Assembly: GCA_934725535.1 (NCBI GenBank)
Contig: CAKVBV010000041.1
Location: forward strand, 1-22,116
DNA length: 22,116 nucleotides
Source: an uncultured Bacteroidales bacterium
GTDB lineage: Bacteria > Bacteroidota > Bacteroidia > Bacteroidales > Paludibacteraceae
Direction of reading: 5' to 3'
Numbering within the stretch: the first letter of the stretch is position 1; each line of letters opens with the position of its first letter. The notes beneath the pieces are model-generated. The model made no database searches. It saw only the letters and a list, made by a program, of their open reading frames with translations, and was not told where the DNA came from. Made by a program: the position numbers and the translations under genes. Shown piece by piece: positions 14,093 through 21,483 of this stretch.

Positions 14093-17000
14093 CTATTTTA
14101 TCTCCATACCCGTAGTGGTATAGGTCTTGCCGCCACGGAGGATATAGACTTGACCGTCACGGAAGACTTTGCGGGGAGTGTCGTTGCCTGACAGGTTGTC
14201 TCCATTCGGGTCTGAGTCTTCGATGTTGTCGAGGTCGGTGGTGATGTTTTCGCCTTTGGTGGTGAAGGTACCCGTGTAGGACTGCAAGACAGTGTCGTCG
14301 TAGTCCTTGACTGTGAGGTCGTAGGCATAATGGGTACCGCTACTGAGCCCGGTAACCGTGAAGCGGTAGCCTGCTTTCGTGAGTACGGCACGAGGGTTGC
14401 TGCGTGCTGCGCCATTGCGGGCAGGAGCAAAGGCGATATTAGTCAGTTGCCCATCCGCATTGAATACCAAGGTACAGAACACTTGTCCGTCTTTGGTGAT
14501 TTGGATAGAGTACGTGTCGGCATTGTCGTCCGTAGGCCATGTGATGATAACATCGTTCTCACCAGGACGCACGGTGACATTGCCACCAGACGAAACAGGG
14601 TCGGCACCAATAGACAATACATTGAAGACTCCCCAATAAGCGTGGGTCTTGTATTTCTTGACGCTCACGGAAGGCACATACAAGTCGGCACGTGTACTAA
14701 CTTCGCGGAAGGTGTTGCTGCTAACGGTCGGCACTTTGGTGGCATAGCAAGTCATCTCGTAGATACTCTGGCAGCCGTCCAACGCATAGTCGCCCATAGA
14801 GGTCAGTCCTGCACCAAAGGAGATAGTCTCCAGATTCTTGCAGCCACGGAATGCGTATTCTCCAATAGTGGTGATACTATTCGGAATAAGCAAAGTGAGA
14901 AGTTCCTCACAACCATCAAAAGCATAGTTCCCTATTGTTGTTACACTATTGCCCATCGTGGCAGAAGATAGTGCCGTACAACCGCAGAATGCACTATTCC
15001 CGATAGTGGTGACACTATTAGGCAGAGTAATAGACGTAAGGTTCTCCATGCCCTTGCATAAATATGCAGGGATGCTCTCTATTTCATTGCCAAAGGTGAA
15101 TGAGGTGATTTGTGAACGAAGGTCAAAGTTGTCGCTACTACCCGAATAATTATAGTAGTAGAATGGTGTATTGCCGGAAGAATAATCTGCTATGTTCTTC
15201 ACATTCCATACTACGGATGTCAGAGCAGTACAACCTCCCAACACGAACTTGCCCATAGAGGTCAAGCCGGCGGGGAACGTGATTTTGGTCAAGTTCTTGC
15301 AGTTGCGGAACGCATAATTGCTAATAGATGTTACCTCGTCTGCTATTTCTACCTCTGCGATAGAATCACGGAGCAATCGCCATGGCACCTCACTTTCCGC
15401 ATACGAGTACATACTGCCTGTGCCCATAATGCGCAGAGTGGACTGGGCGTATTCCCATGTCGTATTAGAGCCGCATTTACCATTTTTGGAGAGGACAAAC
15501 ATTGCAGTCAGTGTAGTGTCTTGCGTAACCTCCACGGTATAAGGATTGTCGGTAGAGCCATCGCTCCATTGTGCAAATTGATAACCAAACTTAGGTGTAG
15601 CGGATATAATCGCATTATCGTTGTTGCACAGATTGGCTTGCGTTACAGAGGCAGTTCCCTGCGAACTGTTTTGTGTCCTGACGGTTATCGTATATTGGGG
15701 TAAGGGTTCTACAATGTTCTTATCGTAGAATCGGTTCCACCCCCCAGCGTTCTGATATGCCTGTTTCGTGCCACAAGGGATATATAAAATTGGTTTGCTA
15801 TAATATCTACCATAATAACCATCATTGAAGCCTAAATCGTTATTCGTGAGGGTTGGAGGATTTTCTGATAGCAGATAGAGCGTATCTATATCATCCCCTC
15901 TGCCAAATGCTCCTGTTCCTATGTTGGTCACAGAAGCAGGAATGATAATAGACCTGCTATGATTGCTGTAGAAGGCACTATCGGCAATGACTTTTATTGT
16001 ATTAGGGATAATCGTCTTTTTGCAGCCAAAGAGAAGTGTATTCGTCTTGGTTTCAATAAGAGCATCACAATTATCACGGCTATCATAAGTAGCATTGTTT
16101 TTATCCACCATTACAGACACTATGTTATCATACGGATAGAATGCGTACTCCCCTATATTTGCTACCTTACTGCCAATGGTAATAGAGTCTAATCTTGAGT
16201 CCATAAATGCTCGTTCTCCAATGCTCGTTACACTATTGGGAATGACAATAGACGTAAGACCCGTGCAACCATTAAACGCACCTTTCCCAATGCTTGTTAC
16301 ACTATCACCGATAGTAACAGAGGCAATCCGGGTACAACCCTCGAAAGCATAATCTCCAATGCTTGTTACTTTGTTAGGAATCTCAATAGAAGTCAGACCT
16401 GTGCACCCTCGGAAAGCACTATTTCCAATGCTTGTTACTTGGTTAGGGATTGTGATATGTCTTAGCCCTGTACAGTTCTTAAAAGTCCCCATTCCAATGC
16501 TCGTTATACCATTACCAATGGCAACAGATTCAAGACTTGTGCAATCCTTAAAAGCATTATACCCTATACTCGTTACACTATTGGGGACAATGATAGACGA
16601 AAGACCTGTACATCCATTGAAAGCATGTTGCCCGATATACATTATACTATCGCCCAAAGCAACAGAAGCAAGACCACTGCAACCCGAAAATGCGGACAAA
16701 TTTATACTCCTTACGCTATTGGGGATTGTGATAGAATATAGTCTTCTCATTCCCTGACATAGATAAGTCGGGATAGTTGCAACAGAATCACCAAAGGTAA
16801 ATAAGGTAATTTGAGTACAGACATCAGAGAATGGAGATGAAGAATCTTTGCATGATTTAGCATTCCATACAATAGAAGACAAATTGTTGCAACCAGAGAA
16901 AGCAGATTTACCAATACGTGCCACATCTTTGCTTATAGAAATGGATGTGAGTTTCCTCATTTCATAGCAGAGATATGCGGGGATTGCTTTCACAGAATCA

Positions 17001-19291
17001 CCAAACGCAAAAGAGGTAATTTGGGTACGGATATTATAAAAAGGAGATGCACTATTGTAACCAAAATCTTTATACGATTTCGCATTCCATACAACAGAAG
17101 AAAGAGCGGTACAACCACAGAAGACCTCATTCCCGAAATTGGTTACATTGTTACCAACAGAAACAGAAGATAGTTTCTCCATTCCATAGCAAAGGTATGC
17201 AGGAATGGTCTCAACAGAGTCGCCAAAAGCAACAGAGGTAATTTGGGCGCGAACTTTATAGAAAGGAGCATCACTCTCTGAGTACACATTTCTATACGAT
17301 TTTGCATTCCAAACCACAGAGGTAAGATTTGTGCAACCAGAGAAAGCACTATTTTCAATCTCCGTTACACCATCGGGGATGGTGATAGATGTAAGACTTG
17401 TGCAACCAGAGAAAGCCATATATTCTATTTTAATTACACTATTGGGAATTGTGATAGAAGATAGAGTTGCACAATCTATGAAAGAATAATGTCCAATCAT
17501 CGTTACACCATTAGGAATGATTGTAGTATTGCAACCTTGTAGTAATGTATTACTTGATGTTTCAATGATTGCATTGCAGTTATCACGACTATCGTATCTG
17601 CTGTTTCCTTTTTCAACAACAATAGATGTAAGTCCAGAGCAACCACCCAAAGTTTCATCCCCTATACTTTTTACACTATCAGGAATAGTGATATGTTTTA
17701 GACCTACACAACCATAGAAAGCACCCCATCCAATACTTGTCACATCTTTGCTTATCGAAATAGATGTAAGTTTTTCCATTCCGTGGCAGAGGTATGCAGG
17801 GATTGTTTTCACTGAATCACCAAACGTAAATGATGTGATTTGAGTGCGAATATCGTAAAAAGGAGCATCACTCATGTTGTTAGACAGTTTACACGATTTG
17901 GCATTCCATGCAATAGAAGACAAACTATTGCAACCATCGAACGCATACTTACCGATACTTGTCACGTTTTTGCTAATAGAAATAGATGTGAGTTTTTCCA
18001 TTCCGTAACAGAGGTATGCAGGAATTGTCAAAACAGAATCACCAAACGTAAAAGAAGTAATTTGGGCACGAACATTATAGAAAGGAGCATAACTTACATC
18101 TGTTACATTTCTATACGATTTTGCATTCCAAACCACAGAAGTAAGATTTGCGCAACCAGAGAAAGCACTACTTCCTATTCTCGTCACACTACGTGGAATA
18201 GTGACAGATGTGAGACCATTGCAGTTGGAGAAAGCACTATTTCCGATATTTGTTACACCGTTGCCAATAATGATGTTAGTAAGACCTGCGCAACCTTCAA
18301 AGGCAGACCTTCCAATGCTTAACACGCTGTCAGGGATAGTGACATAAGTAAGACCTGTGCAACCATAGAAAGCCATATCACCAATACTTGTCACGCTGTT
18401 GGGAATAGTAATGGAGATAAGCCCCGCGCAATTATAAAAAGCATAGTTTCCAATGCTCGTTACACTATTGCCAATACCGACCGATGCAAGACCTGTGCAA
18501 CGGTAGAAAACACTACTCCCTACACTTGTTACGCTATTAGGAATCGTGATAGAAGTAAGACCTATGCAATCAGAAAATGCACTCCCCCCTATACTCGTTA
18601 CACCATTGCCCATAGAAACAGACGTGAGACCAGTACAACCCGAGAAAGCACTATATCCGATATACGTTACACTATCAGGAATAATTATAGAGGTACATTT
18701 ATTCATTCCATAACAAAGATAAGCTGGTATTGTATCAACAGCCTCACCAAAAGTAAAAGAGGTTATTTGAGTGCGGACATTATAGAAAGGAGCATTGCTT
18801 TCATAGTTCACTTTTCCATACGATTTCACATTCCAGACAGCAGAGGTAAGGTTTGCGCAACCCACGAAAGCACGATATCCAATACTCGTTACACTATTGC
18901 CAATACTGACCGATGCAAGACCTGTGCAATAAGAGAAAGCCTCATCTCCAATACTCGTTACACTATTCGGAATAGTGATAGAGTTAAGCCCCGTGCAGCC
19001 TGAAAAAGCATCCTCTCCAATAGTCGTTACACTATTGCCAATACTGACAGATGTGAGACTTGTTTCACCATAGAAAGCGTTATCTCCAATGCTCGTTACA
19101 CTATATGTTTTTCTAGAAATAATAATAGTTGATGGAATTGTAACAGAAGTAAGCTCCCCATAGTATGGACGTATTACCTCAACCGTACTATCGCTTGTAG
19201 ATTTGTACCAGAGGTCGCCGGACACGAAATCCGCCCAAAGGGCAGTAGTGGCAAAAAGTGCCACGAATAAGGATAAAATTCTTGTTTTCAT
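14093..19291 (-). CDS. BspA-like giant leucine-rich repeat surface protein (1732 aa)
   Basis: A signal peptide (MKTRILSLFVALFATTALWA) opens the protein. Residues about 30-1150 are LRR_5 (BspA/Treponema pallidum type) units of about 23 residues, consensus IPNSVTSIGxxAFxGCTGLTSV. Seven longer blocks of the form VVWNAKSY...APFYNVRTQITSF...IPAYLCYGM interrupt them. Two YDSRDNC...IIET...LLxGC inserts also occur. An InlB B-repeat lies at about 1200-1265 (YTITVRTQNSSQGTASV, QWSDGSTDNPYTV), then more LRRs, a fibronectin-III-like domain at about 1567-1680 (DVIITWPTDDNADTYSIQIT) and the tail VFRDGQVYILRGGKTYTTTG-MEIK. BspA-type proteins bind host or bacterial surfaces; the ligand here is unknown. The tail resembles a shortened type IX secretion signal. 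It lies 50 bases after the MBL gene, with no promoter seen between. Confidence 0.9.
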   Translation of the reverse strand: MKTRILSLFVALFATTALWADFVSGDLWYKSTSDSTVEVIRPYYGELTSVTIPSTIIISRKTYSVTSIGDNAFYGETSLTSVSIGNSVTTIGEDAFSGCTGLNSITIPNSVTSIGDEAFSYCTGLASVSIGNSVTSIGYRAFVGCANLTSAVWNVKSYGKVNYESNAPFYNVRTQITSFTFGEAVDTIPAYLCYGMNKCTSIIIPDSVTYIGYSAFSGCTGLTSVSMGNGVTSIGGSAFSDCIGLTSITIPNSVTSVGSSVFYRCTGLASVGIGNSVTSIGNYAFYNCAGLISITIPNSVTSIGDMAFYGCTGLTYVTIPDSVLSIGRSAFEGCAGLTNIIIGNGVTNIGNSAFSNCNGLTSVTIPRSVTRIGSSAFSGCANLTSVVWNAKSYRNVTDVSYAPFYNVRAQITSFTFGDSVLTIPAYLCYGMEKLTSISISKNVTSIGKYAFDGCNSLSSIAWNAKSCKLSNNMSDAPFYDIRTQITSFTFGDSVKTIPAYLCHGMEKLTSISISKDVTSIGWGAFYGCVGLKHITIPDSVKSIGDETLGGCSGLTSIVVEKGNSRYDSRDNCNAIIETSSNTLLQGCNTTIIPNGVTMIGHYSFIDCATLSSITIPNSVIKIEYMAFSGCTSLTSITIPDGVTEIENSAFSGCTNLTSVVWNAKSYRNVYSESDAPFYKVRAQITSVAFGDSVETIPAYLCYGMEKLSSVSVGNNVTNFGNEVFCGCTALSSVVWNAKSYKDFGYNSASPFYNIRTQITSFAFGDSVKAIPAYLCYEMRKLTSISISKDVARIGKSAFSGCNNLSSIVWNAKSCKDSSSPFSDVCTQITLFTFGDSVATIPTYLCQGMRRLYSITIPNSVRSINLSAFSGCSGLASVALGDSIMYIGQHAFNGCTGLSSIIVPNSVTSIGYNAFKDCTSLESVAIGNGITSIGMGTFKNCTGLRHITIPNQVTSIGNSAFRGCTGLTSIEIPNKVTSIGDYAFEGCTRIASVTIGDSVTSIGKGAFNGCTGLTSIVIPNSVTSIGERAFMDSRLDSITIGSKVANIGEYAFYPYDNIVSVMVDKNNATYDSRDNCDALIETKTNTLLFGCKKTIIPNTIKVIADSAFYSNHSRSIIIPASVTNIGTGAFGRGDDIDTLYLLSENPPTLTNNDLGFNDGYYGRYYSKPILYIPCGTKQAYQNAGGWNRFYDKNIVEPLPQYTITVRTQNSSQGTASVTQANLCNNDNAIISATPKFGYQFAQWSDGSTDNPYTVEVTQDTTLTAMFVLSKNGKCGSNTTWEYAQSTLRIMGTGSMYSYAESEVPWRLLRDSIAEVEIADEVTSISNYAFRNCKNLTKITFPAGLTSMGKFVLGGCTALTSVVWNVKNIADYSSGNTPFYYYNYSGSSDNFDLRSQITSFTFGNEIESIPAYLCKGMENLTSITLPNSVTTIGNSAFCGCTALSSATMGNSVTTIGNYAFDGCEELLTLLIPNSITTIGEYAFRGCKNLETISFGAGLTSMGDYALDGCQSIYEMTCYATKVPTVSSNTFREVSTRADLYVPSVSVKKYKTHAYWGVFNVLSIGADPVSSGGNVTVRPGENDVIITWPTDDNADTYSIQITKDGQVFCTLVFNADGQLTNIAFAPARNGAARSNPRAVLTKAGYRFTVTGLSSGTHYAYDLTVKDYDDTVLQSYTGTFTTKGENITTDLDNIEDSDPNGDNLSGNDTPRKVFRDGQVYILRGGKTYTTTGMEIK

Positions 19292-19341
19292 AACAATATA
19301 GTTTTATTGACTTTGTTTTTGAAATATGATACATAGATATG

Positions 19342-20667
19342 TCACAGATGATAGGTGAACTCTTGCTGGGTTCTTGTATCTTCTGTTACAATGATAGGAA
19401 TACTACCTGCTTTCCAAATTGCCTGCAATACGGGCATATTCGGGTGTTGGTATTTATCAGTCTTGCCTGCGGAAATAATGCAAATCTTCTCGGGCTTGTA
19501 GAGCGATTCGTTAAGATTATGCATTGAGCCATGATGTGGCACTTGCAGCAGCCCGATTTTATCCCAATATCGCTGGTAGTATTTGGTTAGTTTCTCACCA
19601 TTGGTATTGCACTCTTTTTTCGGATAGTCCGGATTCGCCTCAAAATCTCCGCAATATAAGCAATTGAGTGTACAATAACGTGGGATATAGTGGCACAATT
19701 TAGTTCGCAGAAAGTCAAGCAGACGAATGTGACAATACTTGAAACATCTATGACATTCTGTACCCGAAAATACGGTCATAGAATAAGAATTATGTTTTTT
19801 GCCAAAAACTTTCTTATACGCTTTCTTTAGGTCTTCGATGTTGGTGTCTTTGAGTATTTTGTTTAGTTCTTTGAAATTCACATTGCCTTCTTGGTCTATC
19901 GCTCCCTTGAATATGGAGTCTTGTAATAGTTTCTGTTTCTGCTTATCAAGTTGCAGATTGAACGGAATATATAACCACGAAAATATGCCCGAGTCTTCTC
20001 CTATCGGGCAATTTATTTTTGTCTGCGGCGAAATAGAATCCGATAGTTCGGAAAGCGGGATATTAGTCTCCTCTATATCCTTTTTTTCTGTATCTGTTTT
20101 AGATTCCTGTACTTGGATAACTTTCGGGAAATCGCCGTTCTCCGGATTGTTTCGATGCTCATATAAAGTTATTATCCACTTATTCGCGGTATTATCAGAG
20201 GGCTCTATGGATGGTGTCCCGTCTGATTGGTCGGTCTCTGCTGTTTGTATGTAGTTGAACACATACGCTTCAATAACTATCTCCGGGGTTAGTTGAGGTA
20301 CAATGATTCGCTCTATATGACATTTATCTTTCAAATACTCAATACCGTTGATATGGTCTGTATGGAAATGGGAAATAAAAAGCAAATTGATAGTCTCCTT
20401 GTCTTTAGGATAAAAATTATCAATAGCACGCTTGATTCTATCCTCAAATACTCCTGCAGGAACACCTCCCTTGAATGCTTCGTAACATCCGCAGTCGAAT
20501 ACTACAGAGAATTTACACTCATCATTTTGCATAAAACGTTCTGTATAGAACGCGCCATGCCCGATGGGATGAAAAGCGCGTGTCATAGTGATTCCATTTG
20601 AAGTGGAACATAATGGCAGTTGGTTACTTTGTGTTGTTTTGCTCATAGGCTGTCGTTGTTTTTGCAT
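19342..20667 (-). CDS. Metallo-beta-lactamase-fold (ComEC-like) hydrolase with cysteine-rich insert
   Basis: This 441-residue cytoplasmic protein has no signal peptide. The fold begins near TRAFHPIGHGAFYTERF and FSVVFDCGCYE. The metal motif LLFISHFHTDHINGIEYL gives H100, H102, D104 and H105. QVPHHGSMHN (about 376) supplies a later metal-ligand histidine, and IISAGKTDKYQHPN resembles the ComEC C-terminal motif. Between about 300 and 355 lie eight cysteines (TECHRC, KYCH, LCHY, RYC, LNCLYCGD, KKEC) around the usual GD loop, which is unusual. Substrate and role are unknown. The start may be the ATG at 20667, at 20646 (which overlaps an upstream reading-frame stop as ATGA), or at 20586 next to the conserved fold. 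The gene may be co-transcribed with the BspA-like gene downstream. Confidence 0.78.
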   Translation of the reverse strand: MQKQRQPMSKTTQSNQLPLCSTSNGITMTRAFHPIGHGAFYTERFMQNDECKFSVVFDCGCYEAFKGGVPAGVFEDRIKRAIDNFYPKDKETINLLFISHFHTDHINGIEYLKDKCHIERIIVPQLTPEIVIEAYVFNYIQTAETDQSDGTPSIEPSDNTANKWIITLYEHRNNPENGDFPKVIQVQESKTDTEKKDIEETNIPLSELSDSISPQTKINCPIGEDSGIFSWLYIPFNLQLDKQKQKLLQDSIFKGAIDQEGNVNFKELNKILKDTNIEDLKKAYKKVFGKKHNSYSMTVFSGTECHRCFKYCHIRLLDFLRTKLCHYIPRYCTLNCLYCGDFEANPDYPKKECNTNGEKLTKYYQRYWDKIGLLQVPHHGSMHNLNESLYKPEKICIISAGKTDKYQHPNMPVLQAIWKAGSIPIIVTEDTRTQQEFTYHL

Positions 20668-20828
20668 AGGAACTCCCTACTATGCGGATTATAAATAGGT
20701 TGATACAGGTACAAATAAAAAACGTGGAGTCCGACTGTCGTCGTTCCACACATTGAGGCTCTCGCATTGCCCGAAACAATAGAACCGACAACGCGAAGCC
20801 CACGCAAGATATAAGTAGTATCTAACAA
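20643..20828 (-). other. Possible translated leader overlapping the MBL gene start
   Basis: An open frame beginning at a TTG runs LRGLRVVGSIVSGNARAS, then GLHVFYLYLYQPIYNPHSR, and ends KNNDSL. Its TGA (20645-20643) overlaps the ATG at 20646 of the MBL gene in ATGA form. The protein resembles nothing I can name, has no ATG until residue 26, and may be only the shadow of a conserved leader DNA. It is listed because of the coupling geometry. Confidence 0.3.
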
Positions 20829-20887
20829 GGAGAAATGCTAGCATAGTAGTACATTATGCAAGCACCAAAGTCCAAACGTGACAATGA

Positions 20888-20999
20888 CAGGACACAGCCT
20901 TTAATGGTCACATTCGACCAATTAACGACGCGAGCCGCGTCGTCTCCCAAAGACGGAATATACTTATACTCCGAGGGCATCTATCGTTGCTGTGTCCTG
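20888..20999. repeat. Large nested inverted repeat containing REP-like copy 2
   Basis: CAGGACACAGC (20888-20898) is perfectly complementary to GCTGTGTCCTG (20989-20999), and CAAT (20882-20885) can extend the stem with ATTG (21000-21003). Inside lie a hairpin TTAATGGTC/GACC-A-ATTAA (20901-20925), the palindrome ACGACGCG-AGC-CGCGTCGT (20925-20943), and an alternative CGTCT/AGACG hairpin (20941-20955). The element looks cloverleaf-like and lies in the leader of the MBL gene. Confidence 0.7.
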
Positions 21000-21067
21000 A
21001 TTGTTTCAGAAATTTGCGAGATTTCAATGTGTCAGAACAGAGCGTCAATAAACGCCTTTTATTTGTT

Positions 21068-21153
21068 GTGAAGTATTGCGGGGAAACGTGAATGTCATAA
21101 AATCACACTCGTTTCCGTTGAGAACACCATCTCCATAGTACGCAAAACTTCAC
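21068..21153 (-). other. Folded 5' leader segment directly after a promoter
   Basis: GTGAAGTATTGCG (21068-21080) matches the complement of CGCAAAACTTCAC (21141-21153) at 12 of 13 positions. Nested within, GGAAACG (21082-21088) pairs with CGTTTCC (21110-21116). Because the promoter at 21158-21189 should start RNA near 21151, the very 5' end of the transcript would be locked in this stem. It may be a regulatory leader or a small RNA; neither is proven. Confidence 0.5.
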
Positions 21154-21157
21154 GGTG

Positions 21158-21189
21158 CAAAAGTACAACAATTATTGCAAATATGCAAA
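21158..21189 (-). promoter_or_regulatory. Minus-strand promoter upstream of the MBL gene
   Basis: TTTG (21189-21186) and TACTTTTG (21165-21158) are separated by 20 bases, matching the Bacteroidetes consensus. No gene of normal size begins within 450 bases. The first sizeable gene downstream is the MBL protein at 20667, which implies a leader of about 480 bases or an unannotated small RNA. Confidence 0.7.
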
Positions 21190-21201
21190 TTGAGAGGATA
21201 G

Positions 21202-21255
21202 ACCGCCTGCGGCGGTTAGAGAGTAGGGAAGATACTGCCGCTTGGCAAGCGGCAG
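21202..21255. repeat. Two GC-rich hairpins
   Basis: ACCGCC-TGC-GGCGGT lies at 21202-21216, and CTGCCGCTTG-G-CAAGCGGCAG at 21235-21255. Both are perfect. The first shares its TGC loop with the smaller ACGGC-TGC-GCCGT hairpin at 13796-13808. Confidence 0.65.
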
Positions 21256-21298
21256 GCGAAGACACAATATAAGAATGTAAGATATACTATACTGCGTA

Positions 21299-21362
21299 TG
21301 ACGACGCGAGACGATAAGGTGCTTCTTTTTGTTGCCATATAACGACGCGAGACGATAAGGAG
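21299..21362. repeat. Two half-copies of the REP-like palindrome in direct repeat
   Basis: ACGACGCGAGACGATAAGG occurs at 21301-21319 and again at 21343-21361, 42 bases later. Each keeps the left arm and loop (ACGACGCGAG) of the palindrome but lacks the right arm, so neither forms the full hairpin. The complete copy lies 50 bases further right. Confidence 0.7.
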
Positions 21363-21410
21363 TTCTGCTCAAGCCACAGGCTTTCGCTTCGCTACGGCAC
21401 CTCTGTTATG

Positions 21411-21429
21411 ACGACGCGAGCCGCGTCGT
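21411..21429. repeat. REP-like palindrome, copy 3
   Basis: ACGACGCG-AGC-CGCGTCGT is followed by CTCCC, exactly as in copy 2. Another hairpin, AAGCC-ACA-GGCTT, lies at 21371-21383. The palindrome falls between the GH97 terminator and the repeat cluster. Confidence 0.75.
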
Positions 21430-21444
21430 CTCCCAGCAAAGTAA

Positions 21445-21473
21445 GAGGCTGCCTACACTTGTTAGACAGCCTC
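21445..21473 (-). terminator. Probable terminator of the GH97 gene
   Basis: GAGGCTG (21445-21451) pairs with CAGCCTC (21467-21473), extended by CTA/TAG after one mismatch. It lies 11 bases beyond the GH97 stop codon. On the minus strand TTACTTTG follows, a weak T-tract, so termination efficiency is uncertain. Confidence 0.6.
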
Positions 21474-21483
21474 GTGAAGTTTG

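Noticed and set aside
21068..21153. 6S RNA, SRP RNA or tmRNA
   Set aside because: The folded segment is much shorter than 6S RNA or tmRNA, and the conserved SRP domain IV sequence is not present.
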